From Rhodobacteraceae bacterium EL53 (GTDB lineage: Bacteria; Pseudomonadota; Alphaproteobacteria; Rhodobacterales; Rhodobacteraceae): a stretch of 64,000 bases of DNA. The stretch covers positions 1 to 64,000 of the forward strand of contig OMPR01000004.1 in the NCBI GenBank assembly GCA_900313015.1, given 5' to 3'. Positions within the stretch are counted from its first letter, which is position 1, and each line of letters starts with the position of its first letter. The notes beneath the pieces were generated by a model. That model worked only from the letters and a program-made list of their open reading frames with translations. It ran no database searches and was not told where the DNA came from. Shown here one piece after another: positions 1-9,550 of the stretch. Position numbers and translations under genes: made by a program.

Positions 1-1
1 T

Positions 2-3000
2 TCCAAGGACGGTACCCCCCATGACCTCGTGATCACGATCCATGGCAGCAATGACCGGCCCTATTGCTCGTCCGAGGTCGTGTTGCGCCCCGGCGCCGAG
101 GACACGCGCCAGACGCTTACCTCTGCGCAGTTGCTCGGGAACACGGTCGACGTGGATGCCAACGATGCCGGCAAGCTGGCCATTGCCAACCTGCATCCGG
201 ATCACGGGTCTATCCTGGACAATAAGGACGGTACCTACACATTCACGCCAGAGAAGGACTACAACGGCACGGTCCATTTCACCTATGACGTCAAAGACGC
301 CCATGGCGGCGTGACGCATACAGGCGCCACGACGAGTCTGGCCGCTGTCGGCGACGCCGCGGTGATCACAGGTGTAGGAGCATCGCTAAAAGAAGATGTT
401 GGAGTTGGAACCGGTGTCGGCGACCACGGATTGCTGAGCGCTTATGGCCAATTTCATGTCAATGATCCGGATGGTGCCGCTGAATCCCAGTTTCCAAATA
501 TGGGGTTCCAAACCTACACCGGATCTTTGGGGGGCAGCCTTCAGGTCAATCCGGATGGGCAGTACATCTACCACCTCGCCAACACTATCGTTGACCATCT
601 TAAGACAGGCGAAGAAGCAAAGGATAGCTTTGTCATTCACAGTGTAGATGGCACAACTCATCCAGTTGATTTCACCATCGCTGGCACGAATGACGCACCT
701 GTCGTCTATCGCAATCTCGTAACCAAGTTCGAGGGCGAAAAGGTCTTCAACGGCCATATAGCTGCTGGTGATTTGGATCACGATGATTCAGCGTCATTGA
801 CGTTCACAAGCAATGCGCCCATTGCGGGCTTCCACCTGAATACCGATGGAAGTTACAGCTTTGATCCATCAAACGCCGCATATAGCCACCTTAACAATGG
901 TGATCATACGATAATTTCGATACCCATTACGGTCACGGATTCGGATGGGCTGAACAGTACAGGAAGTCTGAGAGTTCAGCTGCTTGGAAGGAACGATGCT
1001 CCGGTCCTGTCCTCTGCGACGGCTTCGGCGACCGAGGATGGCAATGCCGTTACTGGTCAAATGTCCGCGACGGATGTCGATGGCAGTTCTTTCACACTGC
1101 AATATTCGCTCGGCCAAACAGCACCGGCAGGCTTTTCACTAAGCGTGAATGGCTCGTGGAGCTTTGATCCAACAGATGCCGCCTATCAGCACCTCGCGGC
1201 AGGGGCGACGCAGAACATTACCGTTCCCGTGACCGTGACCGACGGTACGGGTGCGACGGATACGCAGAACCTCGTCATCACCGTGACCGGCAGTAATGAC
1301 GGTGCGCATATTGGCGGTGTCAGAACAATGTCTCTTACCGAGGACACCAACATAAACACTGGGAACACTTTGCAAACGGGAGGTGTTCTGACAGTAACGG
1401 ATGCAGATACAGGCGAAGCTAACTTTGTGCCGCAACACAACGTTCCTGGAACTTATGGCACCTTCGAAGTGCAGGCCAATGGTCTATGGGTGTACCGTGT
1501 TGATAACGGTCTGACATCTATTCAGGGCTTGAACGCAGGAGCGCACCTGACTGACACGATCACTGTTGCGACTACCGACGGAACGACACAGCAAATCCAA
1601 ATCACAATAGGCGGAACAAATGACGCGCCGGTTCTGAGTGCGGCGACAGCGTCCGCGACCGAGGATGGCAGCGCGGTCTCAGGCCAGATGTCAGCGACGG
1701 ATGTGGATAGCGGTGATACGCAAAAATTCACACTGGGTCAGGCAGCGCCTGCGGGATTTGCACTGAACGCGGATGGCAGCTGGAGCTTTGATCCGACCGA
1801 CGCCGCCTACCAGCACCTCGCGGTGGGGGTAACTCAAGACGTCACGATCCCAGTCACAGTAACAGACAAGCAAGGCGCGACCGACACAGAGAACCTCGTC
1901 ATAACCGTGACCGGAACCAATGATGGGCCAGTCTTCGCACACCAAGTGACTGATTTGGGAGCAACGGCTGAAGATACGCCGCGTACTTTCAGTGAAGCTC
2001 AGCTGATCAGTTTGATGGGGGTTAGCGATGTGGACGGTGATGCGCTGCACGTATCTGCGGTAACTGTAAACCCGCAATATGGCGCCTTTAGTCACCAACC
2101 CAATGGGGATTGGCTTTTCACGCCTGCACCTGATCAAAAGGGTGACAATATCCCGATTGGTGTGACGGTCACGGATGGTACTACAACCCAACAGGGCGCG
2201 GCGATTCTGGATTTGACGACTGTCACAGATGCGGCGAAACCAGATCTGACAATCTCTGCCGAACAACAGGTAATGGAATTCGATAACTCGTCTGCCAGCG
2301 CAATTTTTACACGTGAAGCAGTTCACAATGGCGGTCCAATTTCTTCGATGGCATTGGAAATGACAGTTCTAGGCGGCCAACAGGTCGCTTCGGCGGGGGT
2401 TCATGGCGCGACTTTGGTGAGCTATGAAACCTCGCCGAATTCGGATCAGATGTATGTTTACAAGCCGGACGACATGGTTGTTCGCATAGCTGGCCATAAC
2501 TACGATACCCAGGTCGCCGTGCTGAATGATGGTAAGGACCATCGCTACAGTTTCCTCTGGGATGGACCCAAAGGAACCTTGGATGTGTTGATCGACGGCC
2601 AAGTTGCCAGACACATGGATAACGTTGCAAAGGGGCTTACCATGCCGGATGGCGGCGCGCTGGCCTTTGGTGGGGACCAAGACAGTATGCGCGGCGGTTT
2701 CGATAACAACGATGCCTTCGCTGGCAAATTGTTCAACGCCGCAATGGCAACCTCGACAGTATCCCCGTCGCAATTGGCGACGGCACCTTTAGCGCAAGTT
2801 TTGGATGGGCAGCCCAGTTTGTTGACTGCGGTCCAGATCAGCAACGGGCAGATCGTCGATCGCACTGGCAACTATCACTATGATATTCATGGGTCTTTCA
2901 CACATACCACCGTCGAAGTTGACACAAAGATTGCACCACCAAACCCCGGCGCAACTTTGAAGTTGACCGCCTCACTTGGTGCCCCTTCTGACTCTGACGA

Positions 3001-6000
3001 TCATATTGTGCATGCACGGCTTAGCGGCTTTCCGACTGGCACAGTCATCACAGACGGCACAAGTGCGCATTCGGTCACTATCTCGGCTAACACACCGGAT
3101 GTGGATATCGCAGGTTGGAACATTTCTGGCTTAACTGCACATGCACCAGCGTCCTTCCATGGGAACTTCCGAACAACGTTGGTTGTGGTTACCCAAGGAC
3201 CAGATGGAACCCAGGCCACCGCCACCACGAGTGCCCCCGTAATATTTGATGCCACTCAACCAGTTCCAGACGCCAAGATCAGCGGTGATAGCTCGGCCAC
3301 GACTGATGAAGACACGTCAGTGTCCGGAAATCTGACCATTGTCGATAGTGCTGGCCAAGACCATTTTGTGGCCGCAACTTTAAGTGGAACACTTGGGGAT
3401 CTGCAGATTCAACAAAACGGCCACTGGACTTACACGCCCGGAGCTAAAGCCGATGCTATGGCGGAAGGCGCCAAAGCTTATGAAAGCTTCATGGTTAAAT
3501 CTGCTGACGGCTCTCAACACGAAGTACATATTTCTTTGCAGGGCACAAATGATGCTCCCGTCGTGACGGCCACACAATCCACTCCCGCTGATTTGGGGGA
3601 AGTCTCCACCGGGAAGACACTATCATTCACTGACGCTGAACTTATTCAGTTAACTGGTGCAACCGATATCGAACACGAAGCTCTCTCAGTTTCTAGTGTC
3701 ACAGTGGATCCCCAGTACGGTGCGTTTTCAAAGGCACCTGGAGGCGGGTGGACCTTTACACCTGCATCTGGGGCCGCCCATGAAGATGTCGTTGTGCAAA
3801 TTGCTGTGAGTGACGGTCACACGGTAACTGATGCTTCAGGCACGCTAGACGTGGGTTTTGCGTTAGCCGTGACAGCGATTAGCCAAGATACCGGCGTAAG
3901 CAGCACTGACTTCACAACGACGGACAACACATTGGTGTTTTCTGGTGAAGGCATCCCCGGGCACACGATCTATTCGATGCTCGGTGGGGGGCATGTAACA
4001 GTTGATCCCAATGGGCATTGGCAAATTGATTTGACTGCATATAGCCGAACTCCTGGTGACTACAATTTCAAGTTTTTTGATATGGAGAGCAAAGCCAGGC
4101 TGTCGCAGAGGGTTACGATCACCCACGAGCACCCAGTACTGGTCATAGACAATGTTGGCGGCGACGATCTGATTGATAGTGGTGATCACGGAAAACCAAT
4201 CAATGTGACTGGCGAAGCCCATAACGTTCTTGATGGAAGTATTGTGGACCTTGAGATTGCGGGAACACACTATTCTGCAACCGTGCAAGGGGGCCATTGG
4301 ACAGTTACGGTGCCCGGCAGCGACATGAGCAAGCTCGCGGATCAAAATTTGCTTTTGAATGGCGTGTTGACTGATGTCGGTGGTGGAACTGCCACTGCGC
4401 AACATCACTTGGTAGTCGCCGCAGACCCGTTATCGCTGCATGCATCGGTAGACCTTAAGGAAGATGCGATAGTCACTGCAATGGGGCAAGTTTTTCCGGG
4501 CCAGCAGGTTGGTTCGGTCAATCACCCCGGAACCTACCAAGGCAACTTTGGCACCCTGACGGTGGCTGCTGATGGGCTTTACACATACACATTGGATAAT
4601 GGAGCCAAGTCAATTCAGGCCCTCCTGTCCGGAACAAATGCGCGCGACAATTTCTTGATCCCAATTACAGAGGCATCAGGGCAAACGCATTCAGCAATTG
4701 TTGCAGTTAACATTGAAGGCACGGATGATGCCCCCGTGATCAGCGGTACATTGGAAGCCGAGCGTGCCATAACTCAAGGTCAATGGACGCATCTTAACGC
4801 CTCTGGGCATTTGGATGTTACAGACGCTGACTCGCAATCTCTTTCGGTGACGATCAATGGGCAAACATGGGTTCCAGGAACGTACGCTCATATTGACACG
4901 CCTTCGGCTCAGCTGTCGATTCGTCCAAACGGCGACTGGACTTATTCACTTGTTCACTCTGGCCCGCAACAAGATGCGTTGTTCGCCGGAGCACGGGCAG
5001 GCATTCCGCAGCATGAGACTTTTGATATCATAGCAACAGACGGCGAAGGTCATATCGCCAAGGAGCAGTTGGTTGTAACGGTTGCACCTGACGGCCAAGA
5101 TTTCACATTACGTGGAGAGATGCGCGCCGCAGTTACTGAAGATGTTGTTACCTCGACTACGGGTCACCTTGACCCTGTCGGGCCAACTGGGATTCTGGAC
5201 GAGACTCAAACTTATGTTTGGGCGGTTGCGCCATCACAGAGCGGCGACCATGGTAATTTCACCGTCGATGCACATGGCAACTGGCACTATGCACTTGATG
5301 CGCAGAACCCTGAAGTACAGGCCTTGGGGCAAGGGGATATTCTACAGGATCATGCGACCATTGTTGCGACAGATAGCACAGGCAAGCAGATTTCTCGTGA
5401 GGTTACCGTCGATGTCGCGGGCAGCAATGATGTAGCAGTCGTTGGAGGGCATCATGTCGGTGCGGTTACCGAGGATGGCACGCCGATTGTCACTGGCCAA
5501 TTAGTTGGAACTGACGTCGACAAAGGCGACACTGTGACGTTCGATGCGCAATCCGCCGCTGTAGGAACTTATGGGACATTTGGCATCGCCAGCGATGGAC
5601 ATTGGACTTATCATTTGAACAACCAAATTGCAGCAACTCAGCAACTTAGTGGCGGACAAGTTGAAACGGAAACGTTTACCGTCACCGCTAGATCTACTGA
5701 CGGGGCAATAATTCACCAAAAAATCTCGGTCAATGTGTCGGGCCATGAAGATGCCCCTGTCATTTCAGGTGCTTTTAGTGGGTCCGTGACCGAGGATTCA
5801 TCTTCGCACGCCTCAGCCACGGGACAAGTAACAGCGAGTGATGCAGATTCGGGTGACAAACCTATCTTTGTCGCGCAATCAGCAGTTATAGGCACGTATG
5901 GCACGTTCTCAATTGATGAGCATGGCACCTGGAATTACGATCTAGACAACTCAAATGCCGCTACCCAAGCTTTGAACTCTGGTAGCATTGAGCATGAGAC

Positions 6001-6493
6001 GTTCCAAATATCAGTTCACACGGCGGATGGAGAGACTGAAACACACGATGTCCAGATCGAGGTGCACGGAACGGACGAAGGGGCGATTTTACCACCACCA
6101 CCGCCACCACCTATTCCTTTAGTTGCTCAATCTGATGATGTGGATGCCCCTCCGGCCGTAGTTGATGTCGATCTTTCGATAGCATCCGACTTGCCTGATT
6201 TGCCAGAATTGTCCCCTTATTTAGTAGCAGCCGGTTTACAAAACGCGCCCTCAAACGTGGGAGAAAGCGGCCCTGACGACACATCTGACCCCTATCTTGG
6301 GGCGCTGGGTGTGCATCGCAGTTCGCCGGTTGAGCCACATTTGATAGACGATCCGACGCTGCTTAACGCTGATCTCGACCCAAACGGTGTCTCGGATAAT
6401 GAGGAAGGCCATTCCGAGCCATTACCCGAAATTGTCGATGATCCCTTGGACGATCTTCCGCCACCAGATCCGATAATCGACGAGAATACCTGA
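2..6493 (+). CDS. Giant cadherin/VCBS-repeat surface protein (5' truncated)
   Basis: The reading frame is open from base 2, so the GTG at 29 is almost certainly internal and the true start lies outside the window. More than 2,150 residues are visible. About ten ~90-110-residue beta-sandwich repeats end in linkers of the type GTNDAPV, GSNDG or GTDDAPV, typical of VCBS/cadherin-like domains in large bacterial adhesins. Two neighbouring repeats (about 1015-1300 and 1640-1925) are nearly identical in protein. A segment at about 2255-2800 has no VCBS linker and resembles a LamG/concanavalin-like lectin domain (FLWDGPKGTLDVLIDG). The repeats end at a run of seven prolines (about 6090), followed by an acidic, proline-rich tail of about 130 residues. 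No RTX nonapeptides are seen. Likely role is surface attachment or matrix. The secretion route is not visible, although type I secretion is usual for the class. Confidence 0.85.
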   Translation, partial: SKDGTPHDLVITIHGSNDRPYCSSEVVLRPGAEDTRQTLTSAQLLGNTVDVDANDAGKLAIANLHPDHGSILDNKDGTYTFTPEKDYNGTVHFTYDVKDAHGGVTHTGATTSLAAVGDAAVITGVGASLKEDVGVGTGVGDHGLLSAYGQFHVNDPDGAAESQFPNMGFQTYTGSLGGSLQVNPDGQYIYHLANTIVDHLKTGEEAKDSFVIHSVDGTTHPVDFTIAGTNDAPVVYRNLVTKFEGEKVFNGHIAAGDLDHDDSASLTFTSNAPIAGFHLNTDGSYSFDPSNAAYSHLNNGDHTIISIPITVTDSDGLNSTGSLRVQLLGRNDAPVLSSATASATEDGNAVTGQMSATDVDGSSFTLQYSLGQTAPAGFSLSVNGSWSFDPTDAAYQHLAAGATQNITVPVTVTDGTGATDTQNLVITVTGSNDGAHIGGVRTMSLTEDTNINTGNTLQTGGVLTVTDADTGEANFVPQHNVPGTYGTFEVQANGLWVYRVDNGLTSIQGLNAGAHLTDTITVATTDGTTQQIQITIGGTNDAPVLSAATASATEDGSAVSGQMSATDVDSGDTQKFTLGQAAPAGFALNADGSWSFDPTDAAYQHLAVGVTQDVTIPVTVTDKQGATDTENLVITVTGTNDGPVFAHQVTDLGATAEDTPRTFSEAQLISLMGVSDVDGDALHVSAVTVNPQYGAFSHQPNGDWLFTPAPDQKGDNIPIGVTVTDGTTTQQGAAILDLTTVTDAAKPDLTISAEQQVMEFDNSSASAIFTREAVHNGGPISSMALEMTVLGGQQVASAGVHGATLVSYETSPNSDQMYVYKPDDMVVRIAGHNYDTQVAVLNDGKDHRYSFLWDGPKGTLDVLIDGQVARHMDNVAKGLTMPDGGALAFGGDQDSMRGGFDNNDAFAGKLFNAAMATSTVSPSQLATAPLAQVLDGQPSLLTAVQISNGQIVDRTGNYHYDIHGSFTHTTVEVDTKIAPPNPGATLKLTASLGAPSDSDDHIVHARLSGFPTGTVITDGTSAHSVTISANTPDVDIAGWNISGLTAHAPASFHGNFRTTLVVVTQGPDGTQATATTSAPVIFDATQPVPDAKISGDSSATTDEDTSVSGNLTIVDSAGQDHFVAATLSGTLGDLQIQQNGHWTYTPGAKADAMAEGAKAYESFMVKSADGSQHEVHISLQGTNDAPVVTATQSTPADLGEVSTGKTLSFTDAELIQLTGATDIEHEALSVSSVTVDPQYGAFSKAPGGGWTFTPASGAAHEDVVVQIAVSDGHTVTDASGTLDVGFALAVTAISQDTGVSSTDFTTTDNTLVFSGEGIPGHTIYSMLGGGHVTVDPNGHWQIDLTAYSRTPGDYNFKFFDMESKARLSQRVTITHEHPVLVIDNVGGDDLIDSGDHGKPINVTGEAHNVLDGSIVDLEIAGTHYSATVQGGHWTVTVPGSDMSKLADQNLLLNGVLTDVGGGTATAQHHLVVAADPLSLHASVDLKEDAIVTAMGQVFPGQQVGSVNHPGTYQGNFGTLTVAADGLYTYTLDNGAKSIQALLSGTNARDNFLIPITEASGQTHSAIVAVNIEGTDDAPVISGTLEAERAITQGQWTHLNASGHLDVTDADSQSLSVTINGQTWVPGTYAHIDTPSAQLSIRPNGDWTYSLVHSGPQQDALFAGARAGIPQHETFDIIATDGEGHIAKEQLVVTVAPDGQDFTLRGEMRAAVTEDVVTSTTGHLDPVGPTGILDETQTYVWAVAPSQSGDHGNFTVDAHGNWHYALDAQNPEVQALGQGDILQDHATIVATDSTGKQISREVTVDVAGSNDVAVVGGHHVGAVTEDGTPIVTGQLVGTDVDKGDTVTFDAQSAAVGTYGTFGIASDGHWTYHLNNQIAATQQLSGGQVETETFTVTARSTDGAIIHQKISVNVSGHEDAPVISGAFSGSVTEDSSSHASATGQVTASDADSGDKPIFVAQSAVIGTYGTFSIDEHGTWNYDLDNSNAATQALNSGSIEHETFQISVHTADGETETHDVQIEVHGTDEGAILPPPPPPPIPLVAQSDDVDAPPAVVDVDLSIASDLPDLPELSPYLVAAGLQNAPSNVGESGPDDTSDPYLGALGVHRSSPVEPHLIDDPTLLNADLDPNGVSDNEEGHSEPLPEIVDDPLDDLPPPDPIIDENT

Positions 6494-6814
6494 AAGAAAG
6501 GCGTCAAACCGATTGGGCTGGAATGGGCAGTTTTTGAACTGACTTATCAGGGCAATTATGTCGTGTTGTAGGTGCCGTATCTGGCCTGTTATCGCGCGTT
6601 TCGCGGTAATATTTTTGAAAATTTTGAACCAAAACAATAGTGACGTCGAGAAATCAAATTTACTGAAAACCTTCAGAAAATGATCTTTCCGAGATCGCCA
6701 TTGGCGAAGGGTCTGCATGTTTGTCTTCTCAATTGTTTATTTTGAGCTGCAACCTAACGTCTTTTCTGCAGATCCGGCGAAGATCTGGCTCGCAGACTGT
6801 GCCTCCCGCCAAGA
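6494..6814. other. Intergenic gap between adhesin and IS element
   Basis: AT-richer gap with no convincing ORF and no strong terminator after the adhesin stop. A short inverted motif (ctgaaaaccttcag, about 6662-6677) is the only structure noticed. Confidence 0.5.
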
Positions 6815-6854
6815 AGTGGTCTGCCCCTATAATTAGGACATCGGAGGACCATAG

Positions 6855-7133
6855 ATGGCGATTAAGAGAACTAAGCCTGAAGAGATTGTCGTGAAGTTAC
6901 GACAGGTTGAAGTATTGATGGGGCAAGGAATGCCTCGAATTGATGCAATCCGTCAAATCAGCGTGACGGAACAGACCTATTACCGCTGGAAGAAAAAGTA
7001 CGGTGGAATGGGTGCAGAACAACTCAAGGAACTGAAGTGGCTCCAGAATGAGAACGAGCGCCTGCGTCGGGCGGTATCGGACCTGACACTGGACAAATTG
7101 ATCCTGTCGGAGGCCGCAAATAGAAACTTCTGA
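6855..7133 (+). CDS. IS3-family transposase OrfA
   Basis: A 92-residue protein of the DNA-binding OrfA type. A helix-turn-helix lies at about residues 8-50 (PEEIVVKLRQVEVLMGQG ... TEQTYYRWKKKYGG), followed by a leucine-zipper-like helix (LKELKWLQNENERLRRAV) used for dimerisation. The ATG has GGAGG about ten bases upstream (6844-6848). In this family OrfA is fused to OrfB by -1 frameshifting near its 3' end. Here the downstream orfB is damaged, so no functional transposase is expected. Confidence 0.85.
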   Translation: MAIKRTKPEEIVVKLRQVEVLMGQGMPRIDAIRQISVTEQTYYRWKKKYGGMGAEQLKELKWLQNENERLRRAVSDLTLDKLILSEAANRNF

Positions 7134-7177
7134 TCCCCTCTCGTCGTCGTGCCTGCATCGATCTAGTACGTAGCCAG

Positions 7178-7967
7178 ATGAAGGTTTCCGAACGTCGTGT
7201 TTGTCGCGTCTTGGGCCAGCATCGATCCATACAACGGCGATTGCCACAGGGGCGTGCTGACGAGGAACGTTTGGTCGCGGACATGATCGAACTGACACGT
7301 CAATACGGTCGATATGGCTACCGCAGGGTTGCGGCCCTGTTGCGGGACGCTGGTTCGCAGGTGAATTGCAAGCGTGTCGAACGCCGATGGCGGCGAGAGG
7401 GGTTGAAGGTTCCAATGAAACAACCCAAGAAAGGACGGCTTTGGCTGAACGATGGCTCGTGCGTCCGGCTCCGTCCTGAATATCGCAACCAGGTCTGGTC
7501 GTACGACTTCGTTCATCACCGAACGGATGATGGCAGGGCTTTCAGTACGTTGAATATTCTGGACGAGTATAGCCGGGAATGTCTTGCGATCCGGGTGAAG
7601 CGGAAGTTGAACGCAAATGAGGTCATCGACGCACTTACGGACCTGTTTATCCTACGTGGTGTTCCAGCCTACATTCGCTCGGATAACGGCCCCGAGTTCA
7701 TTGCTGAGGCCTTTAGAGGGTGGATCAAGGCTGTCGGCGCACATTGAGCCTGGATCACCCTGGGAGATGGATACTGTGAGAGCTTCAATGGACGGATGCG
7801 AGATGAATTGCTGAATGGTTAAATCTTTTTCTCGTTACGAGAGGCCCAGATCATCATTGAAAGCTGGAGGAAACACTACAACACAAAACGACCACAGTGC
7901 TCTGGGCTACCGCCCACCTGCGCCAGAGACCATCGTCCCGATGGACCAAAGGCCAACCATGCACTAA
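7178..7967 (+). pseudogene. IS3-family transposase OrfB, frameshifted remnant
   Basis: The first 189 codons (7178-7747) match the OrfB catalytic core: an HTH_21-like N-terminus, then the rve DDE domain with SYDFVHHRTDDGR (first Asp) and SDNGPEF (second Asp). The frame stops at 7745-7747, just after KAVGAH. The expected continuation is scattered in other frames: IEPGSPWE at about 7744-7767, then a stop at about 7820, IIIESWRKHYN at about 7850-7880, and a C-terminus ending PTMH at 7967. At least two indels and one nonsense change separate the third catalytic residue from the rest, so it is inactive. Confidence 0.85.
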
Positions 7968-7984
7968 CTTTCAATTTGGACCAC

Positions 7985-9147
7985 TCAAGTAGGGCTGTTC
8001 AGGGTATCTGCATATTGAGGGAAAAGTTGTTTTCCGGGAGCGGTTTCAACGGCCAAACGCATAGCAACGTCAAATGCCTTGCCCACGAGTGGAATTTTTC
8101 TGATTCTGGAGCGATCCTTAACTGTTCGCAGGCCTAGCGGTTTGACTTCGAAGTATGGAATTGGGTCAGTCAATTGAAGGTCGTCAACAGTTAGGCCAAG
8201 AACTTCTGCGCTTTGAGCCCCTGAATGGTGCAATAGGGTCCATATGTCGTGCAGTGTTTGATTCTGTGAAAGCTCGCCATACATGGACACGATTACATCG
8301 GTGGGCAAAGAGGCTCGTAACTCGACTGCTGCATCGTTCGGTTTGGGAAACTCCAGTCTTGTGAAGGGGTTGTTGATATTCAGGTCATATTCTCTGATCA
8401 CTAGCGACAATACGGATTTCACATCGTTAATATTTCGTCTGGCAGTCGATACTGCTTTCGTTTTTAACAGGTTATCTCTCAACCTTCTGGCGTGTGCACG
8501 ACTTACCCTTGAAACGGCTATATCTTGCTTTGTCACATTCAGGAGATCCTACTGGGCACGCTTAAACCTTTACACTTGCTTCCTACGTTTGAACGGATCT
8601 GGTTCATTCTTTTCCTGCATGTAGAACTCAAATGCCTGAGCGATAGTCAGTTCAACCTCAACAGCGGAAACCCCGCTCAGCAGGGCTGAGACCATTGCGC
8701 CATCCTGCAAAGATACGTCTTCTGGGTCAGGCTGCCCCGTTTCTTGCTCTGGAATGTACTTACCAAGTATTTGGTCAGCCCTTTCTTCGCGAGAAAGCCG
8801 CTCACCTGCCGCCAGTCCTGGAGAAAACGGATCAAGATCCATTTCTGCGAACTGCACTTCGATGTTTGTTTTTATTGAGGCTAATTCAGCGGCGTCTTAC
8901 GTCGGGCTGACCGAAGCTAGAAGCTGTTCTACATGCTCGTGATACGGATGATAGTTCCACATAACTTCCGTGTCGGTTTCCCAAGAACTTTGACAAATTC
9001 TTTTTTCTCCAGCACTGACTGCAAGTCATGAGGAACACGCCTTCTATACTTGCGAGTCCCATTCTGATCTTTGAACACGAGGCTTCTCGTCATCTCATTA
9101 TGGACCTGAATGTGGACCTTATAGGGCCAGAGATCCAGAAAAGCCAT
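7985..9147 (-). pseudogene. Tyrosine recombinase/integrase, decayed and truncated
   Basis: Pieces of one integrase read leftward. The N-terminus (9147-8929) carries KYRRRVPHDLQSVLEKKEF, typical of phage-integrase N-terminal regions. After a frameshift, YHPYHEHVEQLL appears at about 8950-8900, then 8857-8573, then 8536-7988. The last two pieces are in the same frame, separated only by TAA at 8572-8570 and TAG at 8551-8549. The C-terminal piece has core-binding and early catalytic-domain sequence but ends at the IS boundary before the HxxR and Tyr motifs. The int C-terminus was not found left of the IS, suggesting a deletion with the insertion. The gene starts about 30 bases from the 9176 att-like repeat, like the second integrase next to tRNA-Leu. 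Confidence 0.8.
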
Positions 9148-9175
9148 TACAATTCAATAACATAAGGGGAAATGA

Positions 9176-9190
9176 TTGGTGCCCAGGAGA
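9176..9190. repeat. att-like direct repeat of tRNA-Leu 3' end (island left end)
   Basis: Fifteen bases, TTGGTGCCCAGGAGA, identical to 33058-33072, the 3' end of tRNA-Leu(CAG) on the minus strand. Similarity continues weakly through the next ~15 bases (the T-arm). An integrase remnant begins 29 bases to the left. This is the expected attR of an island inserted in the tRNA gene, and also the attachment core for the decayed integrase to its left. Confidence 0.7.
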
Positions 9191-9550
9191 AGTATCGATC
9201 CTCTCCGTAACATGTTGTTTATAAGTTAAGAATTACAGCAGATTTTCTGTTTAGGGTTCGGAAAGGGTTCGCGAATGGGACTCGAACCTCTACCCGCCAG
9301 ACCAAGATTATCCACCATTTTTTTGCATCCGCGAAACCACCATCTTCGCGGCTGGCGTTGGATCAGTTTGGCGACAAAACCCTCGACAATTTACTTGTTG
9401 AGAAATGACATTCTTCGCTTTTCAGCGCCAAGCTCTCGATCAATAGTGTGCTGTGGGAAACGAATTGGTTCAGGGCGAAGTTGACCGGATGTTTGACAGA
9501 GCAAATGAAATCATTGCGCCGCTTCCCAACGTCGTAGGTGGTCAGTCATC
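9191..9550. other. Island left-end non-coding region with GGGTTCG repeats
   Basis: No credible gene. Two direct GGGTTCG motifs (9254-9260 and 9265-9271) are followed by GGACTCGAACCTC (9278-9290), which matches the tRNA-Leu T-arm (33073-33085) over 13 bases. Similar GGTTCG motifs lie between tRNA-Leu and the integrase at the other end, so these are candidate recombinase arm sites. The remainder up to 9550 shows nothing recognisable. Confidence 0.4.

Larger units (their letters stand above)
6815..7985 (+). mobile_element. IS3-family insertion sequence, degenerate
   Basis: The element holds an orfA/orfB transposase pair. Its ends share a short inverted motif: AGTGGTC at 6815-6821 and its complement GACCACT at about 7979-7985. 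The right end abuts the truncated integrase reading frame. No clear target duplication was found. orfB is broken, so the copy is probably immobile. The exact ends are estimates. Confidence 0.7.

Noticed and set aside
9271-9310. Possible tRNA remnant
   Set aside because: It matches the T-arm of tRNA-Leu over only 13 bases, a motif common to all tRNAs, and no acceptor, D or anticodon arms could be drawn.
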